Below are positions 16,672 through 26,558 of a stretch of 64,000 bases of DNA, piece by piece. The stretch is taken from contig NZ_WAEM01000005.1 in the NCBI RefSeq assembly GCF_008806775.1, positions 62,001-126,000 on the forward strand. Reading direction: 5' to 3'. The notes below the pieces were generated by a model that made no database searches, had not been told where the DNA came from, and saw only the letters and a list, made by a program, of their open reading frames with translations. The number at the start of each line of letters is the position of its first letter. Position 1 is the stretch's first letter. The stretch is from Flavobacterium luteum. Lineage in GTDB: Bacteria; Bacteroidota; Bacteroidia; Flavobacteriales; Flavobacteriaceae. A program made the position numbers and the translations under genes.

Positions 16672-17796
16672 TTATTGTTTTGGCATATTTTCTAATAATT
16701 CCAATTCAAAAATAATGGTAGCATTTGGCGGAATAACTCCTCCTGCACCTTGAGCTCCATACGCTAAAGTAGGAGGGATAAATAGTACTGCTTTATCTCC
16801 AAAAGCCATTTTTTCTATACCTTCAATAAACCCAGGTATCATTCCGTCTTTTCTTCCTGCTTGAAATGGAATAGGTACATATTGCTTAGCATTTGCTCTT
16901 TGTTGATCAAATTTTCCAAATGCAGTTGCAACTTCAGCAACGCTGCTATCAAATAATTCGCCATTTTCTAAAAATCCAGAATAATGTATATATACATTTG
17001 CTCCATTTGCAGGTTTTTTACCGGTTCCTTTTGAAATGATTTTGTAGCGTAACCCAGAACCTGATTTTGTAGCTGTTTCTTTAATAGTTTCAAGATAAGC
17101 CACTTTTTGTTCTTTTATTTCCTTGTATTTAGCATCATAATTTTTTTTGTTTTCGGCATCAATAATGGCTTGCTTTTTTTGATTTTCGGCTTCTTTACTA
17201 AAGAAATCAGTAAAGATTTTTACAGCATCAAACTTTTTTGCTCTCTCTCCTTTTTGAATAATAGTAACTTTTTTTATAAAATCATCTTGCTCAATTTTAT
17301 TTACAACTTCCATTCCGTTTTCAACAACATGACCAAAAATGGTATGCTTACCGTCAAGCCAAGGTGTTTCGATATGGGTAATAAAAAATTGACAGCTGTT
17401 CGTTCCTGGACCTGAATTAGCCATTGCTAGAATTCCTCCTTTGTCAAATCGTAAATCAGTGATTTCATCTTTAAATTTATAGCCTGTATCTCCAGAACCA
17501 TTTCCTAATGGATCTCCTCCTTGAATCATAAAATCTTTAATCACTCTATGAAATTTTAATCCATTATACAACGGTTTTCCCTTGAGTTGCTCGCTAACAA
17601 AAGTGTTTTTGCCTTCAGCTAGACTTACAAAATTTGCAACAGTAATGGGAGCTTTTTCAAAATCAAGTTCAAGTATGATGTTGCCTTTATTGGTTTCAAT
17701 ATTAGCATATAAACCGTCTGGCAACTTACTATATTCGTCTTTACAAGAGCTGAATAAAATGCTTATAGATAGTAATAGGAAAAGCTGCTTTTTCAT
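16672..17796 (-). CDS. Cyclophilin-FKBP fusion peptidyl-prolyl isomerase (lipoprotein)
   Basis: A 374-residue paralogue of the next gene with the same domain order: cyclophilin (about 28-190; KFHRVIKDFMIQGGDP, NSCQFFI, HTIFG), a charged linker, and FKBP (about 265-372; VYIHYSGFLENG, FDSS, GMIPGFIEG). The N-terminus carries a lipobox (ILFSSC) with Cys18 as acylation site, so this copy is membrane-anchored while its sister is soluble. It follows gldI by 16 bases and is probably co-transcribed with it. Confidence 0.92.
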   Translation of the reverse strand: MKKQLFLLLSISILFSSCKDEYSKLPDGLYANIETNKGNIILELDFEKAPITVANFVSLAEGKNTFVSEQLKGKPLYNGLKFHRVIKDFMIQGGDPLGNGSGDTGYKFKDEITDLRFDKGGILAMANSGPGTNSCQFFITHIETPWLDGKHTIFGHVVENGMEVVNKIEQDDFIKKVTIIQKGERAKKFDAVKIFTDFFSKEAENQKKQAIIDAENKKNYDAKYKEIKEQKVAYLETIKETATKSGSGLRYKIISKGTGKKPANGANVYIHYSGFLENGELFDSSVAEVATAFGKFDQQRANAKQYVPIPFQAGRKDGMIPGFIEGIEKMAFGDKAVLFIPPTLAYGAQGAGGVIPPNATIIFELELLENMPKQ

Positions 17797-17812
17797 TTTT
17801 TAAATTTAATTG

Positions 17813-18409
17813 TTATTCTGTTATTGTTTTTAATGGTTCTTTTGGCTCAACATTTTGTTTTGTTTCTGATGCAAAATCGGTCAAAGTAACAGTGTACATT
17901 AACGGTTGATTGTGGCTAATTCTTCTGTTATCGCCATGATATCCGTAACCCATATGTGAAGGGAAAAGGAAAGTTACCGTTTCGTTTTTATGCATCAATT
18001 TTAAACCGTGTCGCAAACCAATAATCATTTTTTGTTCTTTGTCTACATAATAGGTTTGAGGTCGTAATTCCAATTCTGAATAAATAATATTACCGTCTAA
18101 ATCCTTTATTTCATAATTAAAATGAGCAATATCTCCTTTTCTTGGTCGCAAAGTATCTTGAGTGTTTTTAGTATCATAGCGATACCAATATCCTTTATTG
18201 GATGCAATGTATTTTATATTTGGATTACTCTTAATGATAGAATCTATTTTAGCTTCTTCACCTGAAATCAATTTTTTATTTCGTTCAACCGATTCTTTAA
18301 GGAAAGTTCCTGAGGATTGCGATATGGGTCTGCGTGCTTGTTGATGTTGGGAACAACTTATAAAAAGAAAGCTTCCAAGAATTAAAATAACAATTTGTTT
18401 ATAGTTCAT
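17813..18409 (-). CDS. gldI: Gliding-motility lipoprotein GldI, FKBP-type PPIase
   Basis: 198 residues. A lipobox (LFISC, Cys19) is followed by a helical segment (about 30-65) and an FKBP-type domain (about 75-185) with IAHFNYEIKDLDGNIIY, GLRHGLKLM, PSHMGYGYHG and PLMYTVTL. In F. johnsoniae GldI is a lipoprotein needed for gliding, thought to fold gliding or type IX components. It lies between the DHH gene (6-base gap) and two more PPIases. I identify it as GldI from its family pattern and size. Confidence 0.85.
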   Translation of the reverse strand: MNYKQIVILILGSFLFISCSQHQQARRPISQSSGTFLKESVERNKKLISGEEAKIDSIIKSNPNIKYIASNKGYWYRYDTKNTQDTLRPRKGDIAHFNYEIKDLDGNIIYSELELRPQTYYVDKEQKMIIGLRHGLKLMHKNETVTFLFPSHMGYGYHGDNRRISHNQPLMYTVTLTDFASETKQNVEPKEPLKTITE

Positions 18410-18415
18410 AATTGG

Positions 18416-19420
18416 TTATATTTTTATTTGGGTAATCAATTGTTCAAATTTTGCAATTGTAGCTTTTAAAGACAGACTTGATTTTCCCCCAGCAGCATTT
18501 ATGTGTCCGCCGCCATTAAAATGGTCACGTGCAAATTGATTTACATCAAAATCACCCTGAGAACGAAAAGAAATCTTAATAATATTTTCATCACGATGCT
18601 CAATAAAAATGGTTGCAAAATTAATGCCTTTTATTGTCAAACCATAATTTACAATGCCTTCGGTATCGCCTTTTACATAATGAAAAGTGTCGAGTTCTTT
18701 TTGAGAAAGAGAAGTATAGGTGGTTTTAAATTCTGGAAAAACTTTCATGTTATGTAATGCTCTTCCTAGTAATTGCAATCTATCATAAGAACTATTATCG
18801 AAAAGCAAGGTTGGGATTTCAGTGTTTTCTGCTCCTAAATCAATTAAATCGGCTATAATTCGATGTGTTGTTCCTGTTGTTTTTGGAAAACGAAAAGAGC
18901 CAGAATCGGTTAGAATTCCGGTATAAATGCAAGTGGCAATCGTTTTGTCTATGAATTGCTTTTTATCAAGTTGTACAATAAAATTATAAATCATTTCACA
19001 AGTAGAACCAAAACTAGTGTCAGAATAGGTAAACTGGGCAAAACCATCTGGGCTTTGATGATGGTCAATCATTATGAACGTAGTTTGCAGTTTGTTTAAA
19101 ACGTGCTCCATTTCCCCTGTACGATGTAAAGCATTAAAATCTAATAAAAATATAAGCTCTGACTCTTGTAGAATTTTAATTGTATTTTCTTTATCTTTTT
19201 CAAAAATTATTACTTTCTCAGAACCGGGTAGCCAAGCTAAAAAATCAGGAAACTCATTTGGCGCAATGACGATTGGTTCATGATTTAATTTCAGTAAAAA
19301 ATGATATAACGCCAACGTCGAACCCATGGCATCTCCATCTGGACTTCGGTGCGGAATTATAGCTATTTTTTTGGGTACTGAAAGCAATAATGCCAGTTCT
19401 TGAATATCTTCCTTTTTCAT
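18416..19420 (-). CDS. DHH-family phosphoesterase (NrnA-like)
   Basis: 334 residues. The DHH domain has HRSPDGDAMGS (about 23-33), a LLDFNAL segment and the signature MIDHHQSPDG (about 116-125). The C-terminal DHHA1 domain ends with FNGGGHINAAGGKS, a substrate-binding Gly/His loop. The family removes nanoRNA dinucleotides and may dephosphorylate pAp, in some members cyclic dinucleotides. It is the first gene of the cluster with gldI. All metal-binding motifs appear intact; substrate choice is not decided by sequence. Confidence 0.88.
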   Translation of the reverse strand: MKKEDIQELALLLSVPKKIAIIPHRSPDGDAMGSTLALYHFLLKLNHEPIVIAPNEFPDFLAWLPGSEKVIIFEKDKENTIKILQESELIFLLDFNALHRTGEMEHVLNKLQTTFIMIDHHQSPDGFAQFTYSDTSFGSTCEMIYNFIVQLDKKQFIDKTIATCIYTGILTDSGSFRFPKTTGTTHRIIADLIDLGAENTEIPTLLFDNSSYDRLQLLGRALHNMKVFPEFKTTYTSLSQKELDTFHYVKGDTEGIVNYGLTIKGINFATIFIEHRDENIIKISFRSQGDFDVNQFARDHFNGGGHINAAGGKSSLSLKATIAKFEQLITQIKI

Positions 19421-19488
19421 AGGCAGCGAATTTACATTTTTTTACACTAATCCTGAAAACATTTAAGAATAATCTAAGATTTTCATTG

Positions 19489-20745
19489 CTATAAATCTTC
19501 CAAATTAGAACTATTCAATTTTCTGTACAGCTTATATTTTGGTCCTCTTACAACTTGTGAACTGTAAATGCCTATAGAACCTGAAAAAAAGTAAGCAACA
19601 CCACAAGCAATTGCAATATAAATGCCGCTTTCTACTCCAAATAATTCCATTCCCATAATTGTACAAGCTATAGGAGTATGTGTAGCTCCAGAAAAAACCG
19701 CTACGAATCCCAATCCTGCTAAAAGGGCAATTGGCAAAGGAATAAATAATGAAAGTGTACTTCCTAAAGTGGCTCCAATAAAGAAAAGCGGAGTTACTTC
19801 TCCGCCTTTAAAACCTGCACCGAGGGTAAAGCCTGTAAAGAGAATTTTAAGAAAAAAATCATAATTGTCACTGGCATGGTTAAAGGAATCCACTATTGAA
19901 GGAATTCCTAAACCAATATATTTTGTAGTTCCAATGAAGTAAAAGCTTACAGCCAAAATTACTCCTCCAACAAATGGACGAATCGGTGGATATGAAATAT
20001 ATTTTGAAAATAATTCATGCCAAAAATGGGAGGTTTTTGAAAATAATAGCGCTGTTAATCCAAATAAAACTCCTGAAATACTAACCCAAAATAGATTTGG
20101 GAAAGAAAAATGCGGAACACTTGGAATAGAGTATAGGGTGTGTTTTACTTTCCAAAATTCGACCACATAATAGGATATATAGGCAACTAAAAATGAAGTA
20201 AAAACACTTTTGAAATTAATTTTGCTGAAAAAGACAACTTCTAAAGCAAATATTGCCCCTGCTAAGGGTGTTCCGAAAACAGAAGCAAAACCGGCACTGA
20301 TTCCTAAAATTAAAATGGTTTTCCTCTCAGAATTGTCTAATTTGAATACCCTTGTTAGTTGATCTGAAATTGCCGTACTCATTTGTACTGCAGTTCCTTC
20401 ACGTCCAGCCGAGCCGCCAAAAAGATGAGTAATTAATGTTCCAATTAAAACCAAAGGTGCCATTAATAATGGAATGGGTTTTTGAGGGTTCTCGTATTCT
20501 TCTAAAATCAGATTGTTGCCTTTTACAGCCGTTTTTCCATAGTAATGATACATCAAACCAATGAATAATCCTCCAATTGGCAGCAACCATATTATCCATG
20601 AATTATTTTCCCGGTATTCAGTAACCCTATTTAAACAAACTAAAAAAAACGATGATGTAGAACCTGAAAGTATTCCTATAATCAAACAGATTAAAGTCCA
20701 TTTGAAAAGAATTTTAATAGAAAATTTTTCAGAATAAGAATTCAA
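19489..20745 (-). CDS. CLC-family chloride channel/antiporter
   Basis: 418 residues, polytopic, with the selectivity motif GSAGREGT at residues 111-118 (Glu116 equals the gating glutamate of CLC transporters) and GFKGGEVTPLFFIGATLG in the second half, equivalent to the GxFxP ion-path loop. It lacks C-terminal CBS domains. With the gating Glu present, an H+/anion antiporter is more likely than a passive channel; the exact anion is open. It is a single-gene unit between the DHH cluster and exbBD. Confidence 0.88.
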   Translation of the reverse strand: MNSYSEKFSIKILFKWTLICLIIGILSGSTSSFFLVCLNRVTEYRENNSWIIWLLPIGGLFIGLMYHYYGKTAVKGNNLILEEYENPQKPIPLLMAPLVLIGTLITHLFGGSAGREGTAVQMSTAISDQLTRVFKLDNSERKTILILGISAGFASVFGTPLAGAIFALEVVFFSKINFKSVFTSFLVAYISYYVVEFWKVKHTLYSIPSVPHFSFPNLFWVSISGVLFGLTALLFSKTSHFWHELFSKYISYPPIRPFVGGVILAVSFYFIGTTKYIGLGIPSIVDSFNHASDNYDFFLKILFTGFTLGAGFKGGEVTPLFFIGATLGSTLSLFIPLPIALLAGLGFVAVFSGATHTPIACTIMGMELFGVESGIYIAIACGVAYFFSGSIGIYSSQVVRGPKYKLYRKLNSSNLEDL

Positions 20746-20789
20746 ATTAAATAGTTTTTAAAAAATAAAAGTAATCAAAATACATCATA

Positions 20790-20820
20790 AAAAAACCTAT
20801 CAAAATGACAGGTTCTTAAA
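20790..20820 (-). terminator. Terminator downstream of exbD
   Basis: A stem formed by AACCTATCA and TGACAGGTT (one mismatch) around a 2-base AA loop is followed on the minus strand by a T-run. It lies just after the exbD stop. Confidence 0.65.
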
Positions 20821-20835
20821 TACTTATTTCTTGGT

Positions 20836-21228
20836 TTATTTTGAAGTTGCGATTACAAAATTCAGCTTCAATTTTACCCCCATCTGCATTAGGTCGACTA
20901 AATCTTGTACTTTATTATCAGCGGGAACTCTTACCACAACTACTTTATCATTGGCTGCAGTAGTTGCATCATATAATGCTTGCTCTAATTGATCGAAAGA
21001 CACTTCTGTTTTATTGATATAATATATTTTATCTTCTGTAACAGATAACGATACATGATCTTTATTGGTTGTTTCGTTTGATTTTGCTTTAGGCAATGTC
21101 AATTTTATCACATTTGGATTTGCCAATGTTGAAATGATTAGAAAAAACAAAAACAAAAAGAACATAATATCGCTCAAAGACGAAGTCGGGATTTCTGGAT
21201 GAAATCGTTTGTTTCTTTTAATTGCCAT
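20836..21228 (-). CDS. exbD: Biopolymer transporter ExbD
   Basis: 130 residues with one N-terminal membrane helix (about 20-40) preceded by the conserved SLSDIMFF motif; Asp20 is the proton-path residue of ExbD/TolR. The rest is a periplasmic domain. With ExbB it energises TonB-type outer-membrane uptake or a related process. Its start overlaps the end of exbB by 11 bases, so translation is coupled. No tonB is adjacent. Confidence 0.9.
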   Translation of the reverse strand: MAIKRNKRFHPEIPTSSLSDIMFFLFLFFLIISTLANPNVIKLTLPKAKSNETTNKDHVSLSVTEDKIYYINKTEVSFDQLEQALYDATTAANDKVVVVRVPADNKVQDLVDLMQMGVKLKLNFVIATSK

Positions 21229-21940
21229 TTTGAGGTTCTTGAATTATATTAATTATTTCTAGCGTTTGTCTTTGTACTTTTAAGGTAAAGTTGTCAATCA
21301 TCATATTAAATAAATGATAGGCACAATAAGCAACAACGCCTACAACTAATCCAGCACCGCTACTAATCATTTTTTCATACAATCCACCTGAAATGGTTTG
21401 AATATTCAAATTCCCAGTATTAGAAATGGTATGAAAAATTTTAATAACTCCCGAAATGGTCCCAATAAATCCGAGAATTGGAGCAATACCAGAAATTAAT
21501 CCTAAATGCCCAAGACCTTTTTCCATTTGAGCAATCTCAATGTTTGCTGTTTTTTCCATTACCGATTCAATTTCGCTTATGGGTCTACCAATAATAGAAA
21601 TTCCACTTCTTAAAATATTTCCTGATGCCGTATTTTCTCTACTACACAACATTATTGCGTTGTCTAATTTTCCCGTTTTTAATTGCATTTTAATATCATT
21701 TACCAAATTAGCATCTTGTTTAGAGGCATTTTTAATCGATAAATATCGTTCGATAATGACATAAATACAGAAAAAAAGTAATACAATAAGCGGATAAATC
21801 ATAATACCGCCTTTCAATAAAAAATCTAAATACGAAATATTTTCTGTAACGCTAACTTCAGTAGTTGCTGGATTTGCAATAGCATTTGCAATTGTGTCAG
21901 TAACGGGATTTGCTTGTAATAGAAAATTTAAAATGACCAT
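21218..21940 (-). CDS. exbB: MotA/TolQ/ExbB proton channel family protein
   Basis: 240 residues. A hydrophobic segment (about 37-65) near the N-terminus, then a cytoplasmic region and two further helices (about 145-170 and 190-215) carry the MotA/TolQ/ExbB signature LGLISGIAPILGFIGTISGVI. The N-terminal stretch of Ala/Thr/Asn before the first helix is typical of Bacteroidota ExbB. It pairs with the downstream exbD. Confidence 0.9.
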   Translation of the reverse strand: MVILNFLLQANPVTDTIANAIANPATTEVSVTENISYLDFLLKGGIMIYPLIVLLFFCIYVIIERYLSIKNASKQDANLVNDIKMQLKTGKLDNAIMLCSRENTASGNILRSGISIIGRPISEIESVMEKTANIEIAQMEKGLGHLGLISGIAPILGFIGTISGVIKIFHTISNTGNLNIQTISGGLYEKMISSGAGLVVGVVAYCAYHLFNMMIDNFTLKVQRQTLEIINIIQEPQNGN

Positions 21941-22130
21941 AAATTGTAGTTGTTTTTATTTTGTTTACAAAAGTGCATAAATTTTTAAAAAGCTGGTCTA
22001 TATTAGAATTTATTTATGAACAGACTTTTTATTATAATGTGAATAACGAAATACTTTTAAAATAAGTATTTTTTTTAAAAATAAAAAGAGTTTTTTAAGG
22101 TGCCAGATTTTAAATTTCGAATTTAAAAAG

Positions 22131-22138
22131 TATTTTTG
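22131..22138 (+). promoter_or_regulatory. Putative -7 box (TATTTTTG) almost touching the guaA start
   Basis: The box ends only 3 bases before the guaA ATG. If it is the real -7 element, transcription begins at or next to the A of the start codon, giving a leaderless mRNA. No clear TTG -33 element is seen. Confidence 0.4.
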
Positions 22139-22141
22139 CAC

Positions 22142-23671
22142 ATGCAACACAACGTACTTATTTTAGATTTCGGATCGCAATATACACAACTTATTGCCCG
22201 ACGCGTTCGCGAATTAAATATATTCTGCGAAATTTTTCCATTCAATCATTTTCCAACAGACTTGTCTAGTTACAAAGCGGTAATTTTATCAGGAAGCCCA
22301 TTCTCGGTTCGATCTGACGATGCGTTACATCCTGATTTATCACAAATACGGGGAAAATTACCTTTGCTGGCAGTTTGTTATGGAGCCCAATATTTGGCTC
22401 ATTTTAGCGGAGGCGAAGTAGCACCATCCAATACTAGAGAATATGGTAGAGCTAATTTATCTAACATTAAAAGTGAAGAACCTTTTTTTGAAGGAATTTC
22501 TGAAAATTCTCAAGTTTGGATGTCTCATAGTGATACCATTAAAAAATTACCAACGAACGGTATTCACCTTGCCAGTACAAATGATGTCGAGAATGCTGCT
22601 TATAGAATAGAAGGGGAAACTACGTATGCCATTCAGTTTCATCCCGAAGTTTATCATTCTTCAGAAGGCAAACAATTGTTAGAGAATTTTTTAGTAAAAA
22701 TAGCACATGTTCCTCAAAATTTTACTCCAAATGCTTTTGTTGAAGAAATTATAACTGAAATGAAAGAAAAAATCGGAAACGATAAAGTGGTTTTAGGGCT
22801 TTCTGGTGGGGTCGATTCGACAGTAGCAGCCGTTTTATTGAACAAAGCAATAGGTAAAAACCTCTACTGCATTTTTGTTAACAATGGTTTGCTTCGTAAA
22901 AATGAATTTCAAAACGTCTTAAATCAATACGAAGGGATGGGCTTGAATGTAAAAGGAGTAGACGCTTCCCAACGTTTTTATGATGCTTTAGCAGGAATTA
23001 CTGATCCAGAGTTGAAAAGAAAAGCTATTGGAAATGCTTTTATCGAAGTTTTTGATGATGAATCACATCGCATTGAAGATGTAAAATGGTTGGCTCAAGG
23101 TACCATATATCCCGATGTTATCGAGTCGGTTTCAGTTAAAGGACCATCGGCAACTATCAAATCGCATCATAACGTAGGTGGATTACCTGATTTTATGAAG
23201 TTAAAAATAGTTGAACCTTTGCGAATGCTTTTCAAGGATGAGGTACGTAGAGTAGGAGCCACTTTAGGAATTGACCCTGAATTATTGGGGAGACACCCTT
23301 TTCCGGGACCAGGACTCTCCATTAGAATTTTAGGTGATATAACTTTAGAAAAAGTTCGTATCTTGCAAGAAGTTGATGCTGTGTTTATAGATGGATTAAA
23401 ATCGTGGGGATTGTATGATAAAGTTTGGCAAGCCGGGGCAATATTACTTCCTGTAAATAGCGTAGGGGTAATGGGGGACGAGCGAACCTATGAAAAAGTA
23501 GTTGCTCTAAGAGCCGTAGAATCTACTGATGGAATGACTGCTGACTGGGTACGTTTACCATATGACTTTTTGATGAAAGTATCTAACGATATTATAAATA
23601 AAGTTAAAGGTGTAAATAGAGTGGTGTATGATATTAGTTCTAAACCACCAGCAACAATAGAGTGGGAATAA
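22142..23671 (+). CDS. guaA: GMP synthase (glutamine-hydrolysing)
   Basis: Converts XMP to GMP with ATP and glutamine. 509 residues in the standard order. The class I amidotransferase has Cys79 in AVCYGAQ and the FHPEVYH His/Glu dyad. The ATP-pyrophosphatase has the P-loop [10 protein letters not shown], and the dimerisation domain ends in [11 protein letters not shown]. The ATG at 22142 ([10 protein letters not shown]) is chosen over an in-frame TTG two codons upstream, which falls in the promoter box. Two LysM genes follow 15 bases downstream, probably in the same transcript. Confidence 0.96.
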   Translation: MQHNVLILDFGSQYTQLIARRVRELNIFCEIFPFNHFPTDLSSYKAVILSGSPFSVRSDDALHPDLSQIRGKLPLLAVCYGAQYLAHFSGGEVAPSNTREYGRANLSNIKSEEPFFEGISENSQVWMSHSDTIKKLPTNGIHLASTNDVENAAYRIEGETTYAIQFHPEVYHSSEGKQLLENFLVKIAHVPQNFTPNAFVEEIITEMKEKIGNDKVVLGLSGGVDSTVAAVLLNKAIGKNLYCIFVNNGLLRKNEFQNVLNQYEGMGLNVKGVDASQRFYDALAGITDPELKRKAIGNAFIEVFDDESHRIEDVKWLAQGTIYPDVIESVSVKGPSATIKSHHNVGGLPDFMKLKIVEPLRMLFKDEVRRVGATLGIDPELLGRHPFPGPGLSIRILGDITLEKVRILQEVDAVFIDGLKSWGLYDKVWQAGAILLPVNSVGVMGDERTYEKVVALRAVESTDGMTADWVRLPYDFLMKVSNDIINKVKGVNRVVYDISSKPPATIEWE

Positions 23672-23686
23672 TTTTAAATTAAAAAT

Positions 23687-24430
23687 TTGAGAAAGCTTAT
23701 TTTAATTTTTTTCGTAATTCGTGTGTCTTTAAATAGTTTTGGTCAAGATCCAGTAAATGATCAACAATTTGATTTGATAAGTCATGAAGTGCAACTTGAT
23801 GAATCTGTTCGCACGTTGTCAAAAAAGTATTTGGTAGATTCTGCTGAAATATATAGGTTGAATAGGTTTGCTATAAATGGTATAAGCCAAGGAATGGTGC
23901 TGCAAATTCCAGTTCTTAGAAAAAATATTTCTATTCCTGTAGCGACAACTATAGATAAAGCATCTTCAGAAGTTGCTCATGTTATTTCTGAAAATAAGAT
24001 AGAAGAAAAACCATTAGTAAAATCGCTTGACATTACCGTTGAAAAAGCAACTGTTGCAGTTAATGATTCATCTCAAATCAATCACATTGTTGAACCAAAA
24101 GAGACACTGTATGGTTTATCTAAGAAATACAATGTTTCAGTAGAGGAGATAAAATTAAATAATAAGGAACTATTAATTGAAGGTTTAAAAATAGGTCAAG
24201 TCATTAGAATTTATTCAAAAAAGGTTTTGCAAAGTACTGAATCTAAATCGCTAAATAAGCAAAAAAAAGCTGAAATTGAGTTTAGACATAAAGTAGAGCC
24301 TAAAGAAACGTTATACGCCATATCTAAGAAATACAATATAAGTATTGACGAAATAAAGCAACATAACGAGTTTTTATTGCAAAATGGTTTGCAAATAGGT
24401 CAAACATTGATTATTAAAAGTAACAATTAA
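23687..24430 (+). CDS. LysM-repeat envelope protein
   Basis: 247 residues with a signal peptide (1-20) and three LysM modules. The first is degenerate (about 28-75; SHEVQLDESVRTLSKKY). The others are clear (about 130-175 and 202-247; VEPKETLYGLSKKYNVS, VEPKETLYAISKKYNIS). LysM binds N-acetylglucosamine polymers such as peptidoglycan. No catalytic domain is present, so it is a binding or scaffold protein. The start is TTG, 15 bases after the guaA stop; no ATG is placed better for the signal peptide. The next gene has related modules. Confidence 0.82.
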   Translation: MRKLILIFFVIRVSLNSFGQDPVNDQQFDLISHEVQLDESVRTLSKKYLVDSAEIYRLNRFAINGISQGMVLQIPVLRKNISIPVATTIDKASSEVAHVISENKIEEKPLVKSLDITVEKATVAVNDSSQINHIVEPKETLYGLSKKYNVSVEEIKLNNKELLIEGLKIGQVIRIYSKKVLQSTESKSLNKQKKAEIEFRHKVEPKETLYAISKKYNISIDEIKQHNEFLLQNGLQIGQTLIIKSNN

Positions 24431-24443
24431 AATAAGATTTACA

Positions 24444-26558
24444 TTGAACTACTTCATTTTGAAAACAGAAAAAATTATAAGAAAGATAAATTTTATACTT
24501 TCTTTATTTGTAACATTTTCCATTTCTTGTTCACTCTTTGCACAAGACAATAATTTTATAAAGCATACTGTTTCGAAAGGCGAAACGATTAATGAAATAG
24601 CTACTAAATATAAAGTTACACCTTATGATATTTATAAATTAAACCCAGACTCTCAAACTGGATTGAAGGAAAGCGATGTGTTGTTGATACCGACAGTAGA
24701 AGAAAAAGAAACCGTTTTAAAACAAGAAAGCAAGCCTGTTTCTAAAATTGCACCTAAGCCTAAAGTTTCAAATTCGAACCCAAAAACCCATATAACAAAA
24801 CCAAAAGAAAATCTTTATAGTATTTCTAGAGATTATAATGTTAGTGTTGAAGAATTAAAAAGTTTGAATGAAGCGGCGCTTAAAGATGGTTTAAAAATAG
24901 GTCAAGTTATAAAAATTCCGAGTGGCGAAGCAACTAGTATTACAGAATCAAAACCTGTAATAGCAGAAATACCAGTTGTTAAAAAGGTAACTAAAGAACC
25001 AACAGTTTCTAAATCAGGAAAAGGAATTTACCATATCGTAGAGCCTAAAGAAACCAAATTCGGAATTGCTAAAAAGTATGGAATCACGGTTCAAGAATTA
25101 GAAGAAAGAAACCCAGATATTGTATCCAATTTGACTATAGGTTTTAAATTACTTATTAGTGGAGATGAAGCAAAAAAGGCAGTTGTTATTCCAGAAGTTC
25201 AAAAACCAAAACCCGTAATTAAAGAAATTATTCAGCAAGAAACCGTGGTAACGGAAGTTATTAGAACACAAAAATTTAACGGTTTTGCAAATTATGAAGT
25301 GAAGCCAAAAGAAACACTTTATAGTTTATCGCAGTCTTTTAATATCTCTCAAGAGGAATTGATGACTTTAAATCCAACTTTAAAAGACGGAGTTAGAATT
25401 GGTATGATTCTAAAAGTACCAGGTAAAGGTAAGATTGTAAATCTTTCCAATTCAAATGCAAAATTTTCTGATTTAACTAAAACCATCAACGCTAAAGACA
25501 AAAAGCAATTGGTATTATTACTTCCTTTTAATGCTTCAAAAATACAAGGCGATACCTTAAAAACCATTGGGGTTCGATTAAAAAAAGATGCTTTTTTAAA
25601 CATGACACTCGATTTTTATTCCGGTGCTTTAATGGCGATTGATTCAGCTAAAACTCTAGGTATAAATGTTGAGGTTAAGATATTCGATTCTGAGGAAAGT
25701 AAGTTAACTTCTAACGTTGTTAATGTGGTTAAAAACAACAATCTTCAAGAAGCTAATGCAATTATTGGTCCGTTTTACCAACAATATGTAGAGAAAGTGG
25801 CTGAACTTTTAAATGATGCCAACGTTCCAGTTATTTCCCCATTATCTAAAGAAATAGGAAAATCCTATAGCAATTTATACCAAGCCATGCCACCAAGTGA
25901 CTTCACTAAAACGGCTATGTTCGATTTTATGATTGCAAAAGGAGGGAATATTATCGTTGTTAGTGATCCTAAAAAAATAGCAAATAAAGAATTTATTACT
26001 AAAAAATACCCATCGGCCAAGTTTGTTCCTTTTACTGAAACTGGTGCTTTAGATATTATAACCTTTAAAACGTTGTTGGTTAAAGACAAAATGAATTATG
26101 TGGTTATGGATTCAGAACGAACAGGAATGATTTTAAGCACTACCAATGTTTTACTAAACGAATTGGTTAATTTTCAAATTCAATTGGTAATTATCGAACC
26201 AAATGGGACTCTAGATTTTGAAGAAATTTCGATGAAAAGACTCACTATTTTAAAAATGCTTTATCCGTCACTCACAAGAGAAAATGATTCGCCAGAAGCA
26301 GTTATTTTTGAAAACCAGTATAAAGAAAAAAATAAAGTATTTCCGAGTCAATTTGCCACTCGAGGTTTCGACATTACATTTGATACTTTATTGCGATTGT
26401 CACAAGGAAAATCTTTTGAAGTGTCAGCAAATGAAGATAAAACCGAACAAGTAGAAAGCAAGTTTGAATATTCAAAAAAGAACTCCGAAGGTTATACAAA
26501 CAAAGGAGTTTATATCATGGAGTTTCAAGAAGATTTATCAGTAAAACAAGTAAACTAA
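24444..26558 (+). CDS. LysM + periplasmic-binding-fold protein (LpoA-like)
   Basis: 704 residues with a signal peptide or anchor (about 14-33, ending SLFAQ) and four LysM modules (about 38-85, 112-156, 192-238, 280-325). A C-terminal domain (about 350-680) looks like a type 1 periplasmic-binding fold (QLVLLLPFN, FYSGALMAID, AIIGPFYQ, VPVISPLSK). This layout recalls LpoA, the outer-membrane activator of PBP1A, and ABC-type substrate-binding proteins; no permease is nearby, so a cell-wall regulator is the better guess. The start is TTG, with a second in-frame TTG 5 codons later. It overlaps osmC by one base (TAATG). Confidence 0.8.
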   Translation: MNYFILKTEKIIRKINFILSLFVTFSISCSLFAQDNNFIKHTVSKGETINEIATKYKVTPYDIYKLNPDSQTGLKESDVLLIPTVEEKETVLKQESKPVSKIAPKPKVSNSNPKTHITKPKENLYSISRDYNVSVEELKSLNEAALKDGLKIGQVIKIPSGEATSITESKPVIAEIPVVKKVTKEPTVSKSGKGIYHIVEPKETKFGIAKKYGITVQELEERNPDIVSNLTIGFKLLISGDEAKKAVVIPEVQKPKPVIKEIIQQETVVTEVIRTQKFNGFANYEVKPKETLYSLSQSFNISQEELMTLNPTLKDGVRIGMILKVPGKGKIVNLSNSNAKFSDLTKTINAKDKKQLVLLLPFNASKIQGDTLKTIGVRLKKDAFLNMTLDFYSGALMAIDSAKTLGINVEVKIFDSEESKLTSNVVNVVKNNNLQEANAIIGPFYQQYVEKVAELLNDANVPVISPLSKEIGKSYSNLYQAMPPSDFTKTAMFDFMIAKGGNIIVVSDPKKIANKEFITKKYPSAKFVPFTETGALDIITFKTLLVKDKMNYVVMDSERTGMILSTTNVLLNELVNFQIQLVIIEPNGTLDFEEISMKRLTILKMLYPSLTRENDSPEAVIFENQYKEKNKVFPSQFATRGFDITFDTLLRLSQGKSFEVSANEDKTEQVESKFEYSKKNSEGYTNKGVYIMEFQEDLSVKQVN

